Source: Flavobacterium anhuiense | Lineage (GTDB): Bacteria > Bacteroidota > Bacteroidia > Flavobacteriales > Flavobacteriaceae | Reading direction: 5' to 3' | NCBI RefSeq assembly: GCF_004151235.1 | Contig: NZ_JUIV01000014.1 | Location: 62,001-126,000 of the forward strand | Length of the DNA stretch: 64,000 bases | Part shown: piece after piece, positions 33,975 to 42,926 of the stretch | Position numbering within the stretch: position 1 is the first letter of the stretch | Layout of the letters: every line of letters starts with the position of its first letter | Notes under the pieces: generated by a model | Told to the model about the DNA's origin: nothing | What the model saw: only the letters and a program-made list of their open reading frames with translations | Databases searched by the model: none | Position numbers and translations under genes: made by a program

Positions 33975-34724
33975 ATGAAAACATTTTTTCCTAACATCCT
34001 TATTATTCTTAGTCTTTCTATTTTATTCAGCTGCAATAATAAAAACGAATCTGCAAAAGCCACATTGAAAGAGGAAACAAAAACAGATTCTGCATTTGTA
34101 AATGGTTCGCCTTGCGATATTAAACTGTCTTCTATACATTTTACAAAAGCGGTTAACGGTGCCGACTCGCTAATAAAATTAGAAACAAATGAAAAAATCA
34201 TTTTTAAAGCTGGCGAAAAATCAGATTACTTTTCTGATCCAAACGAAAAATTGTCCAATACAAGCGCCCCAATGCTTTTGTCTAAAGTAGACAACACAAA
34301 ACCTTTTACGCTTACCGCGAAAGTTACGCCTGAGTTTACAGAAAAAGGATTATATAATGCTGGTGTTCTATATCTTTATGTTAACGATAGTTTTTATCAG
34401 AAATTTTGTTTTGAGCAGGATGAAAGAGGCAATCACAGAGTTGTAACTGTTCGTACCATGGGAACTTCTGACGATAATAATCATGATGTGGTGAAAGTAC
34501 CTTCTGTTTACATGAAAATCAGTTCTGATACTAAAACGGTTGCAAGTTATTATTCAGTAGATAAAAAAAATTGGCAGATGGTTCGTTTGTACAAAAACAA
34601 TTATCCAAAAGAAATTTGGGTGGGAATTAGCACACAATGTCCTGTAGATAAAGGAACGAAAAGTATTTTTGAAGAAATCAATCTAGAAGAAAAAAGTGTT
34701 TCTAATTTTCGTTTAGGCATATAA
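33975..34724 (+). CDS. lipoprotein with DUF1349-like domain
   Basis: A 249-residue lipoprotein with the signal MKTFFPNILIILSLSILFSC. The rest (KTDYFSDP-like start, PFTLTAKVTPEFTEKGLYNAGVLYLYVND, DERGNHRVVTVRT, SYYSVDKKNWQMVRLY) matches the concanavalin-like DUF1349 fold found in carbohydrate-related proteins. The substrate or ligand is unknown. The single gene is divergent from the LuxR-type regulator, which may control it. Confidence 0.75.
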   Translation: MKTFFPNILIILSLSILFSCNNKNESAKATLKEETKTDSAFVNGSPCDIKLSSIHFTKAVNGADSLIKLETNEKIIFKAGEKSDYFSDPNEKLSNTSAPMLLSKVDNTKPFTLTAKVTPEFTEKGLYNAGVLYLYVNDSFYQKFCFEQDERGNHRVVTVRTMGTSDDNNHDVVKVPSVYMKISSDTKTVASYYSVDKKNWQMVRLYKNNYPKEIWVGISTQCPVDKGTKSIFEEINLEEKSVSNFRLGI

Positions 34725-34850
34725 TCCTAGTTTAATTTTTTTATCAATAAGATAATCATTTTTTTAAACAGGTGTATGATTTGTATTACTAAGTTTTGTA
34801 TTTTTATAAATAGCAAAATTTATTATTACCTAACTTTAAAAATAAACTAC

Positions 34851-35183
34851 ATGGGAAAATTTGTAATCACTACTAGAGCCAATGGGGAATTCCAGTTCAA
34901 TTTAAAAGCTGGTAATGGCCAGACTATTCTAACAAGTGAAGGATACACAACAAAAGCAGCTTGCAATAATGGAATTGAGTCTGTTAAAAAAAATGCGGCA
35001 GACGATGATCGTTATGATAGATTAGAATCTAAAAGCGGAAAGCCATATTTTAATTTAAAAGCTGGAAATGGCCAAATCATTGGCTCAAGCGAAATGTACG
35101 AAAGTGTATCTGCTAGAGAAAACGGAATTGAATCGGTAAAGAAAAATGCTCCTGACGCCACTATTGACGATCAGACGGCTTAA
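34851..35183 (+). CDS. YegP-like DUF1508 protein with two repeats
   Basis: The ATG at 34851 gives 110 residues; the longer frame back to 34776 lacks a reasonable N-terminus. Two tandem DUF1508 units of about 50 residues are seen: FVITTRANGEFQFNLKAGNG and PYFNLKAGNGQIIGSSEMYE, each ending in NGIESVKKNA. This is the E. coli YegP layout. The function is unknown. A strong terminator follows. Confidence 0.88.
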   Translation: MGKFVITTRANGEFQFNLKAGNGQTILTSEGYTTKAACNNGIESVKKNAADDDRYDRLESKSGKPYFNLKAGNGQIIGSSEMYESVSARENGIESVKKNAPDATIDDQTA

Positions 35184-35200
35184 AACATATTTATAATTAT

Positions 35201-35240
35201 AAAAAAAGCTGTTTCTATTAATTTAGAAACAGCTTTTTTT
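35201..35240. terminator. bidirectional intrinsic terminator between convergent genes
   Basis: AAAAAAAGCTGTTTCTA (35201-35217) pairs with TAGAAACAGCTTTTTTT (35224-35240). The U-run on either strand allows it to stop the YegP gene from the left and the PUL 2 hydrolase operon (stop at 35263) from the right. Confidence 0.88.
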
Positions 35241-35262
35241 TATTGAAAATTAAATACTGAAA

Positions 35263-37200
35263 TTATTTCTTCAAAACCTCAATTCCAGCATGAGTTGGAA
35301 CAACTTGTTTGATGGTTCCATCTGCATTAAATTCTAATTTATCGATGCAGACTTCACGATGAAAACCTCCTGCGTCTCCCATTTTTATTCCTGTTGGATA
35401 AGAGAATCTATGATACGTGATATACCATTCGTCTTTATTCGGAATTTGTAAAACTGAATTGTGTCCTGTTGCATAAATTCCTTCTTCTGGTTTTCCTTGA
35501 ATTACAATATTGTTTTCTGGAATTTCAAGCGGTCCTGTTGGAGAATTTGAAATTCCGTATCTCACTTTGTAATTCGGACTTCTGGTGTCGTCTTCACTCC
35601 AAAAGAAATAATATTTTCCATTTCTGTAGATTACGTAGGTTCCTTCACGGAAAGTGTCATCAACTGCAATTACTTTTGTTGTTCCTTGCTTTATTGAAAC
35701 CATATCTGGATTTAGCTCTGCAACGCCCATGTACATATTACCCCAATATAAATAGCTCTTTCCTGTTTTTGGATCTGTAAAAACATCGGGGTCAATTTCC
35801 TGACCGTCTTTTATTCCTTCTGGTCTTGTAGCTACAATTGCTTTTCCGCTGTCTTTAAAAGGCCCTGTAGGATTATCAGAAACTGCAACTCCAATTTTTT
35901 GTGCCGCCGTAAAATAGTAAAAATACTTATATTTCCCTTTTATATTTTTTTCTACTATACATGGCGCCCAAGCATTTCTGTTTGCCCAAGCCACGTCTTT
36001 TTTAAGATCAATGATAACTCCTTCGTCTTTCCAATCTACTAAATTATCTGACGAAAAAGTCTTGAAATAATATCCTGACCAGCCATCAAATCCGTCGCTT
36101 GTTGGATAGATGTAATATTTTTTTGTTTTATTTGAATATAAAATTTCAGGATCGGCATAATAACCTTCCAAAACTGGATTATGATTTACTTTTTGAAGTT
36201 TTGCTGGCATTCCCCATTTGTCTGTAATTCGCTTTAATTCAGAACGGGTTATTGGAAGAATTGTTCCATGACGCGGATTAAAGTCCATTGAAATGTCATT
36301 GTCAATTACGCTGAAATTTTCTAAATCTTTAGTTTTTGTAAATTGATATCTTCCTTTAGTGTAAACGTCGTACATCAAAATATACTGGTCTGAATTATTT
36401 AGTTTGAAAACACTAGAACCTTCTACTCCATCTTTTGTCTGCTGCAGATAGTTATCATTTTCAATCCAATTTCCTGAAGTCAAATCTTTTGTAACTGCCA
36501 CTTTGATTCCGGGCGTATTGGTTTCTGTTTTGTAAAAAAGATGATATTCTCCATCTTTTTCAATTATGTCCCCGTCAATACAAGCATTTCCTGACTTTGG
36601 AACGAATAACAGTTTAGGAGCGCTTTCTAAAGCCGTGAAATCCTTATTCGCGTAAGCGTAATAAATTTTATCCGGTCCTCCTGCATGCTGCATACTAAAG
36701 TAAATCATGTATTTACCCGCTTTTGTATCATAAATAGTTTGTGGCGCCCAAACACGTTTTAGATTTTCGTTTCCTGGAAATGTATTTTGGATATTTACAA
36801 TATTGCTTTTCCAGTTTACTAAATCGGTACTTTTTAATAAAACCATTGCACGATTGCTGTCCCAGCCTTTTGAAGAAGTCATATCGGTCAAAACCATATA
36901 AAATGTCTTGCCATCTGCGCCACGCAATATATGCGGATCACGAACTCCTCCTGTTGAACTGATGGTTTTACTGTCTAAAACAGGCCTGTTGTTATTAAGG
37001 GCATAATAATGATAGCCGTCTGTGCTTACGGCGTAATTGACCGCTTCTTCTTCTACTTTATTCCCAATAAAATAAACAAATAAATAAGCTGTCAGATCTT
37101 TATCTGCAATTACGGGCGGAATTCCTTTTGCTGTATTTTGGGCTTGTAAGGGATCAAAAAGGCTTAATAATGATATAAGGCAAAAAAATATTCTCTTCAT
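35263..37200 (-). CDS. GH43-type glycoside hydrolase with two beta-propeller domains
   Basis: A 645-residue secreted protein (signal ending DPLQAQ). The N-terminal half carries a first five-bladed propeller with GVRDPHILRGADGKTFYMV and DGDIIEKDGEYHLFYKTE. The C-terminal half carries a second with GYYADPEILYSNKTKKYYIYP, DPDVFTDPKTGKSYLYWGN and FREGTYVIYRNGKYYFFWSEDD, the usual GH43 catalytic pattern. Likely activities are arabinofuranosidase or exo-galactanase on arabinogalactan. The start codon directly abuts the stop of the GH27 gene. Which propeller is catalytic is not certain. Confidence 0.88.
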   Translation of the reverse strand: MKRIFFCLISLLSLFDPLQAQNTAKGIPPVIADKDLTAYLFVYFIGNKVEEEAVNYAVSTDGYHYYALNNNRPVLDSKTISSTGGVRDPHILRGADGKTFYMVLTDMTSSKGWDSNRAMVLLKSTDLVNWKSNIVNIQNTFPGNENLKRVWAPQTIYDTKAGKYMIYFSMQHAGGPDKIYYAYANKDFTALESAPKLLFVPKSGNACIDGDIIEKDGEYHLFYKTETNTPGIKVAVTKDLTSGNWIENDNYLQQTKDGVEGSSVFKLNNSDQYILMYDVYTKGRYQFTKTKDLENFSVIDNDISMDFNPRHGTILPITRSELKRITDKWGMPAKLQKVNHNPVLEGYYADPEILYSNKTKKYYIYPTSDGFDGWSGYYFKTFSSDNLVDWKDEGVIIDLKKDVAWANRNAWAPCIVEKNIKGKYKYFYYFTAAQKIGVAVSDNPTGPFKDSGKAIVATRPEGIKDGQEIDPDVFTDPKTGKSYLYWGNMYMGVAELNPDMVSIKQGTTKVIAVDDTFREGTYVIYRNGKYYFFWSEDDTRSPNYKVRYGISNSPTGPLEIPENNIVIQGKPEEGIYATGHNSVLQIPNKDEWYITYHRFSYPTGIKMGDAGGFHREVCIDKLEFNADGTIKQVVPTHAGIEVLKK

Positions 37201-38568
37201 TTATTTTTTACTTTTTAATTGATATAACACTGAAGCGTGAGGTCTTAAATCGGCTCCAATTTCTTTCGAATTTAATTTAGCTTTTTCTCCTGTCCACATA
37301 TTTAAAACTTCCGCAGTACCTGAAATTCCAAGATCTGAAAGATTTACGGACACTTTCTGCGAATCTTTATCCGAAGTATTGAATAGAGCTAAATAAACAC
37401 TCCCATCTTTTGCATTTTTTGAAGTGACTGCAATCTTTCCGTCTTTTTGGAAAAGCTGTTTTACTTCAGTACTTTCATTATGCATTTTTACTACTTCTTT
37501 ATTCGTTAATAACGATAAGGTAAAAGCATCATTGCTTGGTAAATCGCCGCCAAAAAACAATGGTGATTTGAAGATATTGAAAAATGTAATTAAAGTATAT
37601 TGTTCGTCTTTTGTTAAACGAGTCATTCTGTCGTTCCCACGTTCTCCTCTAATCGAAATACGCCCTAACGGAATCATATCGCAATCTGGCCATGTTCCCG
37701 GTGCGATGTACGGATACCATTTTTGAGCAACATCCATTAAATGTGTGATGTGCGGCCAAGTATCCCAAACATCATCTACCATACGCCACATATTGGCATT
37801 TGCAGATACGTGTGGCGCTGCTGAAATTGGTGTTTCTCCTGGAGATGTGCTTAAAACAATTTTACGCCCACATTTATCAATGGCGTTTCTAATTAAATTA
37901 ATTTCTCCTTCGTGATACGGTCTTGATAAATCATCAATCTTAATAAAATCTACTCCCCATTGTGCGTACAATTCGAAAATAGAATTATAATATTCCTGTG
38001 CTCCTGGTTTATCCGCTACAACTGTATAATTATCTCTCAGCCATTCGCATTGCAATGCTGTTGAATAAATCTGATCTGCTGTAATTCCGTTTGCACCTTT
38101 AATTGGCATTTTTTCTTCAACCGCTTTTTTCGGAATACCGCGCATAATATGAATTCCAAATTTCAGTCCTTTTTTATGAATGTAATCTGCTAAAGGTTTA
38201 AAACCTTGTCCATCTTTTGCCGAAGGAAATCGATTTACTGCCGGAAGATATCTCCCGTATTGATCGATAACATAACGTGGATCTGTTTGATTGTAACCGC
38301 CTGCTTTGTCATTTTCGACAAACCATCGGATATCCACTACGACATATTCCCAGCCAAATTTCTTCATCTCTTTTGCCATATAATCGGCATTGGCTTTTAC
38401 TTCATGTTCTTCAACAGTCGGGCCGTAACAATCCCAGCTGTTCCATCCCATTGGCGGAGTCTGAGCCCATTGTTTAAATTCTTCTTTTTGAAATGTGTTT
38501 TGAGCGTTAGTTGTAGCTGATAGAAAAAATGTTCCTATAGCGATTGTAAGTAAGTTTGTAATTTTCAT
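37201..38568 (-). CDS. GH27 alpha-galactosidase / beta-L-arabinopyranosidase family
   Basis: A 455-residue secreted enzyme (signal ending SATTNAQ). GH27 marks: TPPMGWNSWDCYG at the start of the barrel, nucleophile Asp212 in VDFIKIDDLS, acid/base Asp265/266 in WRMVDDVWD, and a C-terminal beta-sandwich. In arabinogalactan loci members may remove alpha-galactose or beta-L-arabinopyranose caps. It lies in the PUL 2 operon, 111 bases after the GH2 gene, with a palindromic repeat between them. Confidence 0.9.
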   Translation of the reverse strand: MKITNLLTIAIGTFFLSATTNAQNTFQKEEFKQWAQTPPMGWNSWDCYGPTVEEHEVKANADYMAKEMKKFGWEYVVVDIRWFVENDKAGGYNQTDPRYVIDQYGRYLPAVNRFPSAKDGQGFKPLADYIHKKGLKFGIHIMRGIPKKAVEEKMPIKGANGITADQIYSTALQCEWLRDNYTVVADKPGAQEYYNSIFELYAQWGVDFIKIDDLSRPYHEGEINLIRNAIDKCGRKIVLSTSPGETPISAAPHVSANANMWRMVDDVWDTWPHITHLMDVAQKWYPYIAPGTWPDCDMIPLGRISIRGERGNDRMTRLTKDEQYTLITFFNIFKSPLFFGGDLPSNDAFTLSLLTNKEVVKMHNESTEVKQLFQKDGKIAVTSKNAKDGSVYLALFNTSDKDSQKVSVNLSDLGISGTAEVLNMWTGEKAKLNSKEIGADLRPHASVLYQLKSKK

Positions 38569-38634
38569 CTATGTTTTTATGTGTGGTTTTTACACTTTAA
38601 ATATAATGAAATTTTATTGTTGCAGACAAAAATT

Positions 38635-38667
38635 AGACCTGACAGGTTTTAAAAACCTGCCAGGTCT
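38635..38667. repeat. palindromic repeat AGACCTGACAGG...CCTGCCAGGTCT (copy 2)
   Basis: An almost perfect 33-base palindrome with the core CAGGTTTTAAAAACCTG, as at 137-168. On the minus strand it is followed by aattttt after the GH2 stop, so it could act as a weak terminator or an mRNA processing hairpin inside the operon. Confidence 0.65.
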
Positions 38668-38679
38668 TTTCTTGCTTTG

Positions 38680-41103
38680 TTATTTCACATTTACAGTAAC
38701 CTCAACAGGTTTTAGCCACTGGCTTGTAAATTTTACTTTTATTGGCGCTGTCGAATCTCCATTTGCCTGAATATATGCTGCTATATGTCCGTGGAAAACA
38801 CGCTGTACATTATCTGTGTAATCGGTCATATCGCTGTTATTTCCAGCTTCCAATCCTAATAATTTTCCGGGGCCGCTAATCGTACAAGTTACTTCATTAT
38901 CTGAAAGCATTACCGGAAGTCCGTTTTGATCTTTAACCTGAACCATGATTTTAGCAACGCCTTTGTCTTTGCTTATCGTAATGTTTTTCTCTGCAATCGT
39001 TAATTCAACTGGCTGTTGTGTTGAAGCAATTGCAAAACGGCTCACCTCTTTATCACTTTTATCTAAACCAACTGCTTCTAATTTTCCTGAAGCAAACGGA
39101 ATATCCCAGTAAATAATTCCCGTTTTTTCGTCATATAATTTAGTTTCTCCAACCACTTTTCCGTTCAATTCCAAACGCGCTTTTGCTGCATTGGTATAAC
39201 AAACCACTCTGATTTTCTGCCCCGCTTCATAATTCCAAATTGCCCACGCATCTTTAGAAATATCTTTTTCATCTGCTAAAGGATATGTTCCTAAATAAGC
39301 CATTGGTTTATCTGACCATAATGACTGGCGGAAATATCCTCTTGGTTTAATAACTCCCGCAAAATCGACTAAACCTGAGTAAAATCCTCTTGATGGCCAT
39401 CTTCCTGATTCTCCTAAATAATCGATGCCTGTCCACAGGAATTGCCCAAAAATATGTTTGTTGTTTTTTACTGCGAGCCAAGGTTCCATATCATGAACAT
39501 TTTCACTTCCGTAAATAACCCTTTTTGGATATTTAGCATGATCTGTCTGGTATTTGCTTTCTGTATAATTGTATCCTGTAATATCTAACGCACCTGGATA
39601 TTCTGTTTCATTAGACATTGCGACTCCTGCTAAGCCTGCCGTTGTCGGACGTGATTTATCGTATTTTTTAACTGCTGCCACCAAACGTTTTGCTATAGCT
39701 CCAAGACGCATGGCATCTGGCGCATCTGGTTTATAGCCTCCATAAGCTGCTTGTCCGAAACCATCTTTTCCTTTATCTAAGACCGGATGCGAATATGGAT
39801 CGTTTGGATAATCTACTTCGTTGCCAATGCTCCATGCAAATACGGAAAGATGATTTCTGTCACGACGCACAAAATCTTCTAAATCTTTTTCTGCCCAATC
39901 AGCAAAAATATCAAACGAACCTTCAAATCCAGGTGTTCCATAATTCCAGCCTTCTAGCCATTTACGCTTTGGGAATTCCCATTCGTCATAAGCTTCGTTT
40001 AAAACTAACAATCCTAATTCGTCGCAAAGCTCATAAAAATCTGGTGCTTGCGGATTATGACTTGTTCTGATGGCATTTACACCAATTTCCTTCAAGGTTT
40101 GTAATCTTGTTTTCCAAACTTCTCTCGGAACTGCTGATCCCAAAACTCCTGCATCATGATGTAAACAAACCCCTTTCACTTTCATCCATTTTCCGTTAAG
40201 GGCAAAACCATTGTTGGGATCGAATGTAAAGTTTCTAAAACCTGTTTGTGTTACCGTTTTATCGATTTCTTTCCCGTCCTGTAAAACAGTAGTTTTCAAT
40301 TCGTATAAATTTGGATTGTCTAAATCCCATAACTGTGGATTCTTAACATTGATTTTAGTCGAAATTTTTCCGTTTTGATTCCCCGCAACTTCAACTTTAG
40401 AAGTTGTTTTTCCAACTGATTTTCCATCTTTTGAAAACAATTCATTTACAACAGTTAAAGCTGAATTAGAAGCAGAACCATTCTCTACATCTATCTCAAC
40501 ATTCAATGTTCCTGCTCCTTTTTTCACTTCTGGATAAGCATAAACGCCCCATTGTGCAATATGAATCGGATTAGCATAAACTACCCATACATTTCTGTAA
40601 ATTCCTGAACCTGTGTACCATCTCGAATCGGCACTTTGGCTGTGGTCAACACGAACTGAAATCGTATTTTCTCCTCCAAATTTTACAAAAGGAGTGGCAT
40701 CATATGCAAAAGAAATATAACCGTTTGGACGTTTTCCTAATGATTTTCCGTTGATGAACACTTCACTTCTGTTGTAAACGCCTTCAAAATACAAATACAC
40801 TTTTTCACCTGCTTTGCTCTGCGGAATATTGATTGATTTTCTGTACCAAGCAATGCCGCCCGGTAGATACCCTTGACAGCTTGCTAGCGTTGGACTCAAT
40901 TGTCCTTTTACGCTCCAGTCGTGCGGTACATTTACGTTCTGCCATTTAGTATCATCAAAAGCAGCATTTTTTGCATCGGAAACATCCTGAAGATTGAATT
41001 TCCAATTGTCATTAATTTTTTTTGAATCTCCAAACGAAATCTGGCTACTCGCAGACAGACAAGAAAAGAGTAAAACAGGAAGTAAAATTTTCTTAGTTAA
41101 CAT
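38680..41103 (-). CDS. GH2 beta-galactosidase-type enzyme with DUF4982 region, 807 aa
   Basis: A signal peptide (MLTKKILLPVLLFSCLSASSQ) precedes GH2 domains: jelly roll (NVPHDWSVKGQ, GIAWYRKSINI), Ig-like, then the barrel with acid/base Glu429 in WSIGNEVDYP and nucleophile Glu534 in YGSENVHDM. The C-terminal modules (AIWNYEAGQKIRVVCYTNAAKARLELNGK, then a bacterial Ig-like domain) are typical of Bacteroidota beta-galactosidases. It would release galactose from arabinogalactan oligosaccharides in the periplasm. Confidence 0.92.
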   Translation of the reverse strand: MLTKKILLPVLLFSCLSASSQISFGDSKKINDNWKFNLQDVSDAKNAAFDDTKWQNVNVPHDWSVKGQLSPTLASCQGYLPGGIAWYRKSINIPQSKAGEKVYLYFEGVYNRSEVFINGKSLGKRPNGYISFAYDATPFVKFGGENTISVRVDHSQSADSRWYTGSGIYRNVWVVYANPIHIAQWGVYAYPEVKKGAGTLNVEIDVENGSASNSALTVVNELFSKDGKSVGKTTSKVEVAGNQNGKISTKINVKNPQLWDLDNPNLYELKTTVLQDGKEIDKTVTQTGFRNFTFDPNNGFALNGKWMKVKGVCLHHDAGVLGSAVPREVWKTRLQTLKEIGVNAIRTSHNPQAPDFYELCDELGLLVLNEAYDEWEFPKRKWLEGWNYGTPGFEGSFDIFADWAEKDLEDFVRRDRNHLSVFAWSIGNEVDYPNDPYSHPVLDKGKDGFGQAAYGGYKPDAPDAMRLGAIAKRLVAAVKKYDKSRPTTAGLAGVAMSNETEYPGALDITGYNYTESKYQTDHAKYPKRVIYGSENVHDMEPWLAVKNNKHIFGQFLWTGIDYLGESGRWPSRGFYSGLVDFAGVIKPRGYFRQSLWSDKPMAYLGTYPLADEKDISKDAWAIWNYEAGQKIRVVCYTNAAKARLELNGKVVGETKLYDEKTGIIYWDIPFASGKLEAVGLDKSDKEVSRFAIASTQQPVELTIAEKNITISKDKGVAKIMVQVKDQNGLPVMLSDNEVTCTISGPGKLLGLEAGNNSDMTDYTDNVQRVFHGHIAAYIQANGDSTAPIKVKFTSQWLKPVEVTVNVK

Positions 41104-41123
41104 GTTTTTAGTTATTTTTTGTT

Positions 41124-41176
41124 TCGGGTTTCAGATTTCAAGTTAGGTTTGAACGTGAAACCTGAAACTTGAAACC
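41124..41176. repeat. gtttcaggtttcaag symmetrical repeat
   Basis: Ggtttcagatttcaagtt is mirrored by aacctgaaacttgaaacc within 53 bases, in the 78-base gap between the GH30 and GH2 genes. Fragments with the same acttgaaac words are at 175-203. Confidence 0.5.
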
Positions 41177-41181
41177 ATTTT

Positions 41182-42768
41182 TTAATATTGTAATTCTCCA
41201 ACGAACGTCACTACTGACCTTGCTGGAATTTCTAAATTTCCATTTTTTTGGACTTCAGCTCTTTTTAAATTTGATGCATCAGAAGTTACATAAGGTGTGA
41301 ACTCATTGTTTTTTAAAGTTCCTTTTGATAAATCGAATTTGTATTTCTGAGCTTCTTTGCCACAGTTTACAGCCACAACAATAAGTTTTTTGTTTAAAAT
41401 GTCTTTGTATGCGGTAAGCATTACATCATTTGCTGCATCTAATTCTTTTTGGTTTGGAACATCAACTCGCTGCATTCCCGGACGTACAAAAAGCGAATAA
41501 TTTCCTAAAGCCCAAAGCAATTTGGAATCGTGAAATTCTCCATCATTCCTCACATAATCTGGTGTTGTGCTTCCATTGCTTTTTCCATCATCCAGATAAA
41601 TTAAGCCGTCTTTGTAATCTACTCTTGTAATAGAAGTCCACCATTGCCACGAAGCGGCATTTGCCACCGCAATATCGTTATGGATTAAACGGGCTACAAA
41701 TAAAGCAGTCTGCATTCCTAAATCTCTTCCGCAGCCAGAACCTCCCGGAATTTCAGCTTCTCCCGGATTTTCTAAAATGCAATATTCCGACTGCCAGTAC
41801 TTTAATCCCGGTTTTTGCTTAACTTCTGCGGCAATCAATTTTCGGCTTAAAACTTGTCTTTCAATTGGCCAAGTAGTAAAATAACTATGTCCAAGGATTA
41901 CATTTTTTACATTCGAAAATTTTGTCACATTGGTTTTTGTTTTTCCAAAGAAAAAATCGATCTGATTGTCACGATTTTCGGCATTTACATTTTCATATAA
42001 ATAATCGATTTGCGCGGCTTCTGCAATTACGATTTCGGTGTTCAGTTTTTTAGCTTTCAGTTTCTCTGAAAGTGATTTGGTTAAATCATATATTTCCTGA
42101 TTGGTCGCTGGTGTTCCCTCTTGACTGTTGGTATCCCCATTTTTTGGCATCCATTCCCATTGCGGTTCATTTATGGGACTGACATAATCGAATTTGATTC
42201 CTTCTTTTTTCTCCAATCCTTGAATACTTTGAACTAAGAAATCGGCAAATTTTGGAATTGCACCATCTTTTAGATTCAGTTTATTCTTTTGAGAAGCAAA
42301 AGACAATCCATTGTTCGTCATATGCACTGGCGGACTATTGGTAAAAATCAGAAATTTTTCTACCCCGCGTTTTTTGGCTGCCTGCAAAAACCATCTTTGC
42401 CCTTCTTGTTTTGAGAAATCGTAAGTTCCATCAGCATTTAGGAAACATTCACTTCTTCTCCACTCGTCCGAAACTTTACTGTTTTCTCCTTGCTCTGCAC
42501 TTCCAGCGCCTAGATTAAATCTCCAAATCGAAAGTCCGATTCCTTTTGGATTTCCCTGCGCATCGATTTCTTTGCTAAACAATAAATCTGCAATGGCATT
42601 TTTTTTCTGTTCTGGCCAGTTTTTACCCACAAATTGCGTTCTCCAAGCATCAGAACCTCCAAAACCGTCCATGGTTTGTACTACATTATCTGTGCTGATG
42701 GTAACGGTTCGCTGTGCAAAAGACAGCGAACTAATTACCAATAAAAGCGAGAGATATACTTTTCTCAT
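41182..42768 (-). CDS. GH30 glycoside hydrolase, probable endo-beta-1,6-galactanase type (paralogue 1)
   Basis: A 528-residue secreted enzyme (signal ending SSLSFAQ) with the GH30 barrel plus beta-sandwich. The acid/base is Glu201 in SPINEPQWEW and the nucleophile is Glu328 in WQSEYCILE. The N-terminal QTMDGFGGSDAWRTQFVGKNW and LSIWRFNLGAGSAEQG recall bacterial and fungal beta-1,6-galactanases of the family. It ends with the beta-sandwich motif IPARSVVTFVGEL. Clearly a paralogue of the next gene (about the same length, same motifs, adjacent, same strand), so it arose by duplication. The lack of a lipobox suggests a periplasmic or released form. Confidence 0.88.
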   Translation of the reverse strand: MRKVYLSLLLVISSLSFAQRTVTISTDNVVQTMDGFGGSDAWRTQFVGKNWPEQKKNAIADLLFSKEIDAQGNPKGIGLSIWRFNLGAGSAEQGENSKVSDEWRRSECFLNADGTYDFSKQEGQRWFLQAAKKRGVEKFLIFTNSPPVHMTNNGLSFASQKNKLNLKDGAIPKFADFLVQSIQGLEKKEGIKFDYVSPINEPQWEWMPKNGDTNSQEGTPATNQEIYDLTKSLSEKLKAKKLNTEIVIAEAAQIDYLYENVNAENRDNQIDFFFGKTKTNVTKFSNVKNVILGHSYFTTWPIERQVLSRKLIAAEVKQKPGLKYWQSEYCILENPGEAEIPGGSGCGRDLGMQTALFVARLIHNDIAVANAASWQWWTSITRVDYKDGLIYLDDGKSNGSTTPDYVRNDGEFHDSKLLWALGNYSLFVRPGMQRVDVPNQKELDAANDVMLTAYKDILNKKLIVVAVNCGKEAQKYKFDLSKGTLKNNEFTPYVTSDASNLKRAEVQKNGNLEIPARSVVTFVGELQY

Positions 42769-42798
42769 TTATTTTTTGTTTTTATTATCCTCAATTTT

Positions 42799-42886
42799 GT
42801 CATTTAGACGAAGGAAAAATTTCTGTAATACAAGTCTCCAATCTTTGTGGAGCTACTTGTGGAGATCCCTCCTTCGTCGGGATGAC
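42799..42886. repeat. GTCATTTAGACGAAGG inverted-repeat element (copy 5, degenerate)
   Basis: An 88-base degenerate copy, between the two GH30 genes: the left arm is GTCATTTAGACGAAGG, the core is CCAATCTTTGTGGAGCTACT, and the right arm ends CCTTCGTCGGGATGAC. The arms have drifted differently (TTTAGACG versus CGTCGGGA), so the hairpin is imperfect. It is the only copy inside a hydrolase operon whose gene pair is a duplication. Confidence 0.7.
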
Positions 42887-42926
42887 AAGATTATGTGAAA
42901 CCTTAGTTTCTTAGCAACTCAGAATC

